This document shows positions 1-5,669 of a stretch of DNA of 40,418 nucleotides, one piece after another. The notes beneath the pieces were generated by a model. The model was not told the origin of the DNA. It did not search any database and was given only the letters and a program-made list of their open reading frames with translations. How positions within the stretch are numbered: the first letter of the stretch is position 1; every line of letters begins with the position of its first letter. The translations under genes were made by a program, and so were the position numbers. The stretch comes from an uncultured Oscillospiraceae bacterium (GTDB lineage: Bacteria > Bacillota > Clostridia > Oscillospirales > Ruminococcaceae): contig CABUAH010000010.1 of NCBI GenBank assembly GCA_902489475.1, positions 1 to 40,418 of the forward strand, given 5' to 3'.

Positions 1-77
1 ACTTGCTTTTAAATAATATATATGGTATTATATCTTATGAAAATATGCTCTTGTGCTTATGCGGCATAGCGGCAGAT

Positions 78-106
78 TTGATATGATATGCGGATAATTA
101 TTTTAT
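78..106 (+). promoter_or_regulatory. Possible sigma-A promoter of glmS
   Basis: TTGATA at 78-83 and TTTTAT at 101-106 are separated by 17 bases. A small dyad (GGATAA and TTATCC, 92-108) overlaps the -10. The -10 is a weak match in very AT-rich DNA, so this is tentative. Nothing in bases 1-164 resembles the conserved core of a glmS ribozyme. Confidence 0.35.
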
Positions 107-164
107 CCATTAAGAAAAAGATTTATTAAATTACATCCGAAAACAGATAAAGGAGGGTTTTATA

Positions 165-1988
165 ATGTGTGGAATAGTAGGATATGTAGGACAACAAAAA
201 TGTACAAAAATATTGCTTGACTCTTTGTCAAAGCTGGAATACAGAGGTTATGATTCTGCGGGAATCGCAGTTTTTGACAACGGAAATATAAAAACGAGTA
301 AAACTAAGGGACGCCTTGATGATTTAAGGAAAAAAATCAGCAGTGAGGGAGAGATTGACGGAGCTTGCGGAATCGGGCATACTAGATGGGCTACTCACGG
401 TGAACCGAGCGATATAAACTCGCATCCTCACGGTAATGCAAGGGTAACTATCGTTCACAACGGAATTATTGAGAATTACAAAAAAATAAAAGATTTTTTA
501 GAGACAAAAGGGTATGTCTTTGAGAGCCAAACGGATACGGAAACGGTTGCAAAACTTTTGGATTTTTATTATAAAGGCAACAATCCTATTGAGAGTATAA
601 AGAGCGTTATAAATGACATTGAGGGTTCTTATGCTCTCGGAATATTGTTCAAGGATTATCCCGATACTATATATGCTGCGAGAAAGGATTCTCCGCTTAT
701 CGTAGGAAAAGGAAAGAACGAATCGTTTATAGCATCAGATGTTCCGGCAATTTTAAAGTATACAAAGGATTACTATCTTTTGGAAGAAAATGAAATTGCT
801 GTTTTGAATGCTGATGAGATCAAATTTTTAAACAAATATGGCGATGAAATCCAAAAGGAGCTTATAACGGCTGACTTTGACGAAGAATCTGCCGTTAAGG
901 GCGGATACGAGCATTTTATGCTAAAGGAAATTCATGAACAGCCTACCTCTGTAAAGATGACGATAACTCCGAGAATTTCAAACGGTATGCCGGATTTTTC
1001 AGAATGCGGTTTAACTGAAGAAATGCTTAAAGATTATAAGCGTATATTTGTCGTTGCCTGCGGAACTGCAATGCACGCAGGATTGGTTGGAAAATACGTT
1101 ATCGAAAGGCTTGCAAGAGTTCCGGTAACGGTTGATGTTGCTTCGGAATTCAGATATAGAAATCCTATTCTAGATAAGAACGATCTTGTTATTTTAGTTT
1201 CACAGTCGGGTGAAACTGCTGATACAAGAGCTGCACTCAGGCTTGCAAAAAATGTCGGTGCGACAACTATGAGTATTGTAAACGTAAAGGGCTCTTCAAT
1301 AGCAAGAGAGTCGGATATTGTTGTGTATACTCATGCAGGACCTGAAATTTCTGTTGCATCTACTAAAGCCTATATGGTCCAGATTGCTGTGTTTTATCTT
1401 CTAGCTTTTGAAATGGCTCATGCAAACAAAACGATTACTACCGAGGAATGCAAGCGGCTTGTTTCGGTTATGCAAAGAATTCCTGATATGATCGAAGAGG
1501 TTTTAAAGCTTTCGGATACCTGTTCTTATATTGCTTCAAAGCTCGTGAATTCGGAAAATCTTCTTTATATTGGACGGGGACTGGATTATGCGCTGTCTAT
1601 GGAGGGCTCTTTGAAGCTTAAGGAGATTTCATACATTCACTCTGAGGCATACGCTGCGGGAGAGCTTAAGCACGGAACTATTTCTCTTGTTACGGACGAT
1701 ATGCCGGTAATTGCAGTTGCAACGCAAAGAGAGCTTTTTGATAAAACGGTAAGCAACATAAAAGAGGTAAAAGCAAGAGGAGCTAAGGTCGTGCTTGTAA
1801 CGCATAAGTGCATGACCGTTGACGAGGAAGCAGCCGATTACATTGTAAAGCTTCCGACAATAGACGATATGCTTATGCCGATGCTGGGAGTTGTTCCGCT
1901 TCAGCTTATTGCGTATTACACCTCAGTTTTAAGAGGAAACGACGTTGATAAGCCGAGAAACTTGGCTAAAAGCGTTACTGTGGAATAA
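165..1988 (+). CDS. glmS: Glutamine--fructose-6-phosphate aminotransferase (isomerizing)
   Basis: It makes glucosamine-6-phosphate from fructose-6-phosphate and glutamine, the entry step to UDP-GlcNAc, in the cytosol. The protein begins MCGIVGYVG, so Cys2 becomes the N-terminal nucleophile of the class II glutamine amidotransferase domain (about residues 2-220, with the GHTRWATHG segment). Two SIS sugar-isomerase domains follow (about 285-415, with VACGTAMHAG and SQSGETADT, and 455-595), and the protein ends in the conserved LAKSVTVE. The length of 607 residues is normal for the family. The start is fixed by the Cys2 requirement and by AGGAGGG about 8 bases upstream. It stands alone, followed by a repeat-rich island. 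glmM lies 26 kb downstream in the same window. Identification is firm. Confidence 0.98.
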   Translation: MCGIVGYVGQQKCTKILLDSLSKLEYRGYDSAGIAVFDNGNIKTSKTKGRLDDLRKKISSEGEIDGACGIGHTRWATHGEPSDINSHPHGNARVTIVHNGIIENYKKIKDFLETKGYVFESQTDTETVAKLLDFYYKGNNPIESIKSVINDIEGSYALGILFKDYPDTIYAARKDSPLIVGKGKNESFIASDVPAILKYTKDYYLLEENEIAVLNADEIKFLNKYGDEIQKELITADFDEESAVKGGYEHFMLKEIHEQPTSVKMTITPRISNGMPDFSECGLTEEMLKDYKRIFVVACGTAMHAGLVGKYVIERLARVPVTVDVASEFRYRNPILDKNDLVILVSQSGETADTRAALRLAKNVGATTMSIVNVKGSSIARESDIVVYTHAGPEISVASTKAYMVQIAVFYLLAFEMAHANKTITTEECKRLVSVMQRIPDMIEEVLKLSDTCSYIASKLVNSENLLYIGRGLDYALSMEGSLKLKEISYIHSEAYAAGELKHGTISLVTDDMPVIAVATQRELFDKTVSNIKEVKARGAKVVLVTHKCMTVDEEAADYIVKLPTIDDMLMPMLGVVPLQLIAYYTSVLRGNDVDKPRNLAKSVTVE

Positions 1989-1992
1989 ATAT

Positions 1993-2075
1993 TTAATTCG
2001 TAATTCATAATGCGTAATTGCAATTGACAATTGACAATTGATAATGGACAATGGTTAATTCAGAATGCGGAATTC
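1993..2075. repeat. AT-rich degenerate iterated repeat
   Basis: This stretch consists of short overlapping variants of AATTCGTAATTCATAATGCG, AATTGACAATTGACAATTG and GACAATGG. The same word family recurs at 2213-2262 and 2610-2657, each time at the edge of a larger repeat or of the toxin module. It looks like a non-coding expansion of AATTG/AATTC words, a kind of filler seen in intergenic repeats of several bacterial groups. No gene or promoter is evident in it. Confidence 0.6.
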
Positions 2076-2206
2076 GGAATTCGGAATTAATGTATGTAAA
2101 AGGCGACATTTGATTAACGGAGAGTGACATGAAAGCAGGTAGGGAAAGTTCCTCTGGTTTTGGTGGGTTTTATTATCCTTCCCCTCTTCTTAGATTGTCC
2201 CTTTAC
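2076..2206 (+). repeat. Intergenic repeat element, copy 1
   Basis: Bases 2076-2174 match 2658-2756 at a constant offset of 582, with four differences in 99 positions by eye. After that the two copies diverge but rejoin at TTGTCCCTTT (offset 581). Each copy is preceded by the AT-rich AATTG repeat. An ATG with a good ribosome-binding sequence (GGAGAGTGACATG) lies inside both copies and opens a 30-codon frame here (2129-2221) and a 20-codon frame in copy 2. Whether the element is a miniature mobile element, an RNA gene or a micro-ORF cannot be decided from this window. Confidence 0.8.
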
Positions 2207-2212
2207 AAGAAG

Positions 2213-2262
2213 CTTAATTAATGCGTAATTGCAATTGACCATTGACGATGGGAAATGGATAA
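2213..2262. repeat. AT-rich degenerate iterated repeat
   Basis: This is a second block of the AATTG-type words (AATGCGTAATTGCAATTGAC and GATGGGAAATGG), sitting between repeat copy 1 and the toxin promoter. It is related to the block at 1993-2075. Nothing else is seen in it. Confidence 0.55.
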
Positions 2263-2277
2263 TTTATTCGACACAAA

Positions 2278-2319
2278 TTGACAAAAAAGCACCCTTGTGC
2301 TATTATAATCACAAGGGTG
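2278..2319 (+). promoter_or_regulatory. Promoter of the toxin gene with overlapping dyad
   Basis: TTGACA (2278-2283) is followed after 17 bases by TATTAT (2301-2306); a TATAAT is also present at 2304-2309 with a 20-base gap. The perfect 10 bp inverted repeat CACCCTTGTG (2290-2299) and CACAAGGGTG (2310-2319) brackets the -10 box and the probable start site near 2313-2316. It could be an operator, or part of it could fold at the 5' end of the transcript. Confidence 0.7.
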
Positions 2320-2341
2320 TCTGCTTAACGGTAGGCGGTTT

Positions 2342-2360
2342 CTCCTCGTACGAGGAGGTG
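2342..2360 (+). promoter_or_regulatory. Shine-Dalgarno sequestering hairpin of the toxin mRNA
   Basis: Bases 2342-2357 form a perfect 16 bp palindrome (CTCCTCG, TA, CGAGGAG). Its right arm contains most of AGGAGGTG (2353-2360), a full match to the anti-Shine-Dalgarno sequence, 6 bases before the ATG at 2367. Folding would hide the ribosome-binding site. This is a common device in type I toxin mRNAs. Confidence 0.7.
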
Positions 2361-2366
2361 ATAGCT

Positions 2367-2456
2367 ATGGTTACATACACGGAGCTATTTGCATTCGTAT
2401 CAGTAATTATGAACGTTATCACTCTAGTTTGTTTTATATTTTATAATAACAAGTAG
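2367..2456 (+). CDS. Small hydrophobic membrane toxin, holin-like / Fst-TxpA-like type I toxin
   Basis: The product is 29 residues, starting MVTYTELFAF and ending FYNNK. It has a short polar start with one acidic residue, one transmembrane segment (about residues 7-26) and a polar Lys-ending tail. This is the layout of the short holin-like toxins (Hol-Tox, Fst and TxpA type) of Firmicutes, which sit in the membrane and stop growth when overproduced. The start is set by an exceptionally strong AGGAGGTG site. A longer in-frame reading from 2229 would run through the promoter and is rejected. Its own promoter lies upstream, a bidirectional terminator downstream, and a convergent antisense promoter at 2572-2599. 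Family membership is by appearance and context, since so short a peptide gives little similarity. Confidence 0.75.
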   Translation: MVTYTELFAFVSVIMNVITLVCFIFYNNK

Positions 2457-2479
2457 AATTTTTTATTTTTAAACAAATA

Positions 2480-2523
2480 AAAAATAACCGCCTAAACTTT
2501 TCCCACAGTTGACGGTTATTTTT
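2480..2523. terminator. Bidirectional terminator shared by toxin mRNA and antisense RNA
   Basis: The stem AAAAATAACCG (2480-2490) pairs perfectly with CGGTTATTTTT (2513-2523) around a 22-base loop, giving a U-rich end in both directions. The two convergent RNAs therefore overlap here and carry complementary terminator loops, the usual first contact site in Fst- and TxpA-type systems. Confidence 0.8.
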
Positions 2524-2565
2524 ACCACAACAAAGGAGAAACCGCTTATCGCAGACTCCCTTTTC
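2480..2565 (-). ncRNA. Antisense RNA (antitoxin) convergent to the toxin gene
   Basis: The minus-strand promoter at 2599-2572 predicts a start near 2565 and an end at the shared terminator, giving an RNA of roughly 85-95 bases. No ORF of note lies in it. Its 5' leader copies the toxin mRNA leader: both begin GGGWGTCTGC at the predicted start, and both then carry GCGGTTTCTCCT (toxin 2335-2346, antisense 2545-2534). The shared TTTCTCCT is the arm that pairs with the toxin ribosome-binding site. The RNA could thus act at the terminator loop and, less certainly, at the ribosome-binding site. Boundaries are predictions. Confidence 0.7.
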
Positions 2566-2571
2566 ACTTAT

Positions 2572-2599
2572 ATTATAGCATATATTTGGCTTTTGTCAA
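2572..2599 (-). promoter_or_regulatory. Consensus promoter of the antisense RNA
   Basis: On the minus strand a perfect TTGACA (2599-2594) is followed after 16 bases by a perfect TATAAT (2577-2572). It is one of the best promoter matches in the window, pointing toward the toxin gene, as expected for an abundant antitoxin RNA. Confidence 0.8.
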
Positions 2600-2609
2600 C
2601 ACCCGAAAA

Positions 2610-2657
2610 TAATTGACAATTGACAATGGATAATGTTTAATTCGGAATGAGAAATTA
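2610..2657. repeat. AT-rich degenerate iterated repeat
   Basis: This is a third block of AATTGACAATTGACAATGG and AATTCGGAATGAG words, directly before repeat copy 2. It mirrors the block ahead of copy 1, which suggests that the AT-rich block belongs to the repeated unit. Confidence 0.55.
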
Positions 2658-2788
2658 GGAATTCGGAATTAATGTATGTAAAAGACTACCTTTGATTAAC
2701 GGAGAGTGACATGAAAGCAGGTAGGGGAAGTTCCTCTGGTTTTGGTGGGTTTTATTCTTTCCATTCGCCATAAGGTTGTCCCTTTGCC
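2658..2788 (+). repeat. Intergenic repeat element, copy 2
   Basis: This is a direct repeat of 2076-2206, near-identical over 2658-2756, with the distal TTGTCCCTTT word conserved at 2776-2785. Together the copies flank the toxin-antitoxin module on both sides in the same orientation. The RBS-preceded frame at 2711 ends after 20 codons; the one coding difference from copy 1 in the shared part changes GAA to GGA. Confidence 0.8.
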
Positions 2789-2859
2789 GGAGTCAAAAGA
2801 TATAGAATCAAGATAATTTTGAAATATACTTTTTGTGACATAGTGAAATATGATTTTTG

Positions 2860-2879
2860 GGGCGGATTTTTATCCGCCC
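2860..2879 (+). terminator. Hairpin upstream of the HAD gene, possible terminator
   Basis: GGGCGGA (2860-2866) pairs with TCCGCCC (2873-2879) around TTTTTA, followed by GTATTTTA. It lies 25 bases before the HAD start codon. The tail is only partly T-rich, so it may be a terminator isolating the island or a leader hairpin. Confidence 0.5.
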
Positions 2880-2904
2880 GTATTTTATCAGGGAGTTAAA
2901 GTAA

Positions 2905-3552
2905 ATGAAATATTCAGTTTGCATTTTTGATTTTGATTTGACGTTGGCAGACTCACGTCCCGGGATTTTAGATTGCTTTAAACACGCAATAAATACGCAC
3001 GGGTTGACTCCGCCGGACGACTATACAATTGAAAAAACAATAGGACTTACAATAGAAGATGCTTTTGAAAGCTTTTTCGGAGATAAGGACAATGAGCTTA
3101 TCACAAAGCTTTCAAATACCTACAGAAAAAGAGCGGACAAGGTTATGACGCCGATGACTTCGTTTTTTGACGATGCAATAGGCGTTTTACAGCTGTTGAA
3201 AAATGCAGGAGTGAAGTTGGGAATAGTATCAACTAAAAAGGCTTACAGAATAAGGGAAGCGTTTGAGAAAGAAAACAACTTATCCGTTATTGATAAAATA
3301 ACAGGCATTGAGGATGTAAGCACTTGCAAACCGAGTCCGGAGGGACTTTTGAAAACAATAGAGTATTTCTCAGTAGAAAAATCCAAGGTGCTTTATATTG
3401 GTGACAGCTATATAGATGCTCAGACTGCTCAAAATGCAGGTGTGGATTTTTGCGGAGTTCTTACAGGAACAACAAAGCGGGAAGAGTTTGAAAACTACCC
3501 GAATGTTGCTGTTTGTCGAAGCTTGACAGAAATGCTTAAAACAGTATTCTAA
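2905..3552 (+). CDS. HAD-superfamily phosphatase, phosphoglycolate phosphatase-like
   Basis: This is a cytosolic hydrolase of 215 residues with all four HAD motifs: I is FDFDLTLAD (nucleophile Asp9, acid-base Asp11), II is the GIVSTK serine/threonine region, III is the lysine in CKPSPEG, and IV is YIGDSYIDAQTA. A helical cap fills about residues 15-85, so it is subfamily IA, the Gph/PpaX/YhcW group. The substrate could be phosphoglycolate, pyrophosphate (as in PpaX) or another small phosphoester; the sequence does not decide. It follows GGGAG with good spacing and is a single-gene unit ending in a terminator at 3580. Confidence 0.85.
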   Translation: MKYSVCIFDFDLTLADSRPGILDCFKHAINTHGLTPPDDYTIEKTIGLTIEDAFESFFGDKDNELITKLSNTYRKRADKVMTPMTSFFDDAIGVLQLLKNAGVKLGIVSTKKAYRIREAFEKENNLSVIDKITGIEDVSTCKPSPEGLLKTIEYFSVEKSKVLYIGDSYIDAQTAQNAGVDFCGVLTGTTKREEFENYPNVAVCRSLTEMLKTVF

Positions 3553-3579
3553 TTGTTTATTAGTTGTAAATTTTATGTT

Positions 3580-3611
3580 AAGGCAGTGTTAACAAACATT
3601 GCCTTTTATTA
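3580..3611 (+). terminator. Rho-independent terminator after the HAD gene
   Basis: AAGGCAGTG (3580-3588) pairs with CATTGCCTT (3597-3605), with one G-U pair, followed by TTATTAT. It separates the HAD gene from the yicC operon. Confidence 0.8.
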
Positions 3612-3627
3612 TAGTATGTGGTAAAAT
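3599..3627 (+). promoter_or_regulatory. Candidate promoter of the yicC operon
   Basis: TTGCCT (3599-3604) and TAAAAT (3622-3627) are 17 bases apart. The -35 overlaps the right arm of the preceding terminator. Plausible but not strong. Confidence 0.35.
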
Positions 3628-3703
3628 ATTCTTTGTAGCAGCATTGCTATGATATTTTGAAAAAGGCGGAAAATTAAAACGCTGTTTGGAAAAGAGGAAA
3701 CAT

Positions 3704-4582
3704 ATGCTTAAAAGCATGACAGGCTTCGGAAGAATGCAGGAAGTTATAAATAACAGGGATATTTTAGTTGAGATTAAAGCTGTGAATCACCGTTACTATG
3801 AATTTAATTCCCGTGTGCCGAGAACATACGGATATTTAGACGAAAAGCTTAAAGGCTTTTTAAACGGAAAGGTTTCAAGAGGAAAGGTTGAGGTAAGCGT
3901 TTCGATTTTCAATCAGGAAGGTTCGGACGCAGCAATTGAAATAAACCGTTCTATTGCTGACGGTTATGTAACGGCTCTTAGGGGCATAAGCGAGGACTTA
4001 AATCTTAAAGACGATTTATCGCTTACGTCGGTCATGCGGCTTCCCGATATTTTTAACGTCGTAAAAACAACAGAAGATGAAGAGGTTATTTGGCAGGATG
4101 TTAAAGCGGTTGCTTCAAAGGCACTTGATAAGTTTATCGGGATGCGTGAAACTGAAGGGCAGAAAATGTATGATGATATAGCATCACGACTTGACTATAT
4201 TGAGAACGTGGTGGGAGAGATTGAAAAGCGTTCCCCTGAGGTTACAGAGCTTTACAGAGAAAAGCTTTACGCAAAAATCAAAGAAATTGTCGATGAAAGA
4301 AATATTGACGATGCAAGGATTTTGACAGAAGCTGCGATATTTTCCGAGAAGACAGCGGTTGATGAAGAAACTGTAAGGCTTAGAAGTCATATCGCACAGT
4401 ACAGATCGCTTTTAAAAGCCGATGAGCCGGTAGGCCGAAAGCTTGACTTTTTGACTCAGGAATTAAACCGTGAGGTTAATACCATAGGATCAAAAGGACA
4501 GGATCTTGAGATTACAAAAATGGTTGTTGATTTAAAAAGCGAGATTGAAAAAATAAGAGAACAAATTCAAAATATAGAATAA
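3704..4582 (+). CDS. yicC: YicC/YloC family endoribonuclease
   Basis: YicC-family proteins (YicC_N domain plus C-terminal DUF1732) are reported endoribonucleases that influence small-RNA and mRNA decay. The protein opens LKSMTGFGR, the family signature, and closes with KSEIEKIREQIQNIE, also typical, with the NREVNTIGSK motif near residue 255. I chose ATG 3704, preceded by GAGGA, over an in-frame TTG at 3686 because family members start at this MxKSMTGFGR. The length of 292 residues is normal. It is the first gene of the long operon leading to spoVM, 13 bases ahead of remA, the same order as yloC-ylzA in B. subtilis. Confidence 0.93.
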   Translation: MLKSMTGFGRMQEVINNRDILVEIKAVNHRYYEFNSRVPRTYGYLDEKLKGFLNGKVSRGKVEVSVSIFNQEGSDAAIEINRSIADGYVTALRGISEDLNLKDDLSLTSVMRLPDIFNVVKTTEDEEVIWQDVKAVASKALDKFIGMRETEGQKMYDDIASRLDYIENVVGEIEKRSPEVTELYREKLYAKIKEIVDERNIDDARILTEAAIFSEKTAVDEETVRLRSHIAQYRSLLKADEPVGRKLDFLTQELNREVNTIGSKGQDLEITKMVVDLKSEIEKIREQIQNIE

Positions 4583-4595
4583 TCGGAGGACGGAT

Positions 4596-4835
4596 ATGAA
4601 GCTTTTAAATGTCGGAAGCGGAAATGTTGTTGCAGCGGACAGAGTTATTGCAATGATCGCTCCTGATTCTGCACCGATAAAGAGAATAATAAGCGAGGCG
4701 AAGGATAAGGGAACGCTTATTGACGCTACATACGGAAGAAAAACAAGAACTGTAATAGTTATGGATTCCGACCATGTTGTACTTTCGGGAATAGAAACAT
4801 CAACTCTTGCAAACAGAACGGAGGACAACAAATGA
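4596..4835 (+). CDS. remA: RemA (DUF370) DNA-binding regulator
   Basis: The product is 79 residues, beginning MKLLNVGSGNVV and containing the conserved KDKGTLIDATYGRKTRTVI core. RemA of B. subtilis is an oligomeric DNA-binding activator of biofilm matrix genes; in Clostridia the target genes are unknown. The ATG follows GGAGGA. The last four bases overlap gmk (ATGA), and the place between yicC and gmk is the same as in B. subtilis. Arg18 and the basic YGRKTR stretch probably contribute to DNA binding. Confidence 0.93.
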   Translation: MKLLNVGSGNVVAADRVIAMIAPDSAPIKRIISEAKDKGTLIDATYGRKTRTVIVMDSDHVVLSGIETSTLANRTEDNK

Positions 4836-5449
4836 GCAAAGGAACCTTATATATAGTCACTGCACCGTCCGGCTGCGGAAAGGGAACGATTTTAGCCGAT
4901 GCAATTGAAAAACATGGATTTAATTTTTCGGTTTCGGCAACAACAAGACAGCCGAGAGAGGGCGAACAAGAGGGCGTAAACTATTTTTTCAAAACTCATG
5001 AGGAGTTTGAGAAAATGATTGAAGAGGACGCATTCTTGGAGTATGCGGAATTTTGCGACAACTATTATGGAACCCCTAGGGAATATGTCGAAAGTATGCT
5101 TAAAGAAGGTAAGGATGTAGTACTTGAAATTGAGGTCCAAGGAGCTATGAATGTTATGAAAAATATGCCGGAAGCAATTTCGATATTTATTCTGCCGCCA
5201 AGCATCAAGGAGCTTAAACGAAGACTTTTAAAGAGAGCAACCGAGGATATTGAGGTTGTAAATCAAAGAACCTTGCAGGCTAGGACAGAAGTTCCGTATG
5301 CAAAATACTTTGATTATGTGATAGTAAATGATGACTTAGATGACGCTGTAAGAGATTTTGACGCCTGTGTTACGGCAGCAAAATTTTCTAATAAGAGTCA
5401 TAAAAATGAAATAGAAAATAAAATTTTGGAGGTTTTAGAAAATGAGTAG
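4832..5449 (+). CDS. gmk: Guanylate kinase
   Basis: It phosphorylates GMP to GDP with ATP in the cytosol. The P-loop SGCGKGT is at residues 13-19, and the GMP-binding region with SATTRQPREGEQEGVNYFF follows at about 35-55, as expected for guanylate kinase. The length of 205 residues is normal. It overlaps remA by 4 bases and rpoZ by 8 bases, so translation of the three genes is probably coupled. Confidence 0.97.
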   Translation: MSKGTLYIVTAPSGCGKGTILADAIEKHGFNFSVSATTRQPREGEQEGVNYFFKTHEEFEKMIEEDAFLEYAEFCDNYYGTPREYVESMLKEGKDVVLEIEVQGAMNVMKNMPEAISIFILPPSIKELKRRLLKRATEDIEVVNQRTLQARTEVPYAKYFDYVIVNDDLDDAVRDFDACVTAAKFSNKSHKNEIENKILEVLENE

Positions 5450-5651
5450 ACCGGTATCGGCATCACAGATTTTAAAAAATGACGAGAGCTATTATTCTTT
5501 GGTTTTGGCAATCGCAAAAAGAGCAAGAGAAATTGCAGATAAGGCTGTAGATGATAAAGTGGTTTTGGAAGAAAAGCCTGTTAAAACGGCTATTGATGAG
5601 TTTGTTGAAGGCGATTACAGAATTATTGAAGATCCTAGCTTAAAGGATTAA
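5442..5651 (+). CDS. rpoZ: RNA polymerase omega subunit
   Basis: The product is 69 residues with the omega pattern: an N-terminal helix ending in SYYSLVLAIAKRAREI, then KPVKTAIDEF near residue 50. Omega binds the beta-prime C-terminus and helps RNA polymerase assembly. It starts inside the end of gmk (8-base overlap), with GGAGG at 5429-5433 as its ribosome-binding site. coaBC, which follows rpoZ in B. subtilis, is missing; priA comes next. Confidence 0.93.
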   Translation: MSRPVSASQILKNDESYYSLVLAIAKRAREIADKAVDDKVVLEEKPVKTAIDEFVEGDYRIIEDPSLKD

Positions 5652-5669
5652 AACTTTAGGGGCGAGAAT

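Noticed and set aside
1..164. glmS ribozyme ahead of glmS
   Set aside because: The stretch is AT-rich and lacks the conserved catalytic-core and glucosamine-6-phosphate-binding words; it may simply be too short in this window, but nothing supports a call.
2229..2456. A 75-codon reading frame covering the toxin peptide
   Set aside because: Its first 46 codons run through the promoter, the dyad and the hairpin of the toxin gene. The only good ribosome-binding site is in front of the internal ATG at 2367.
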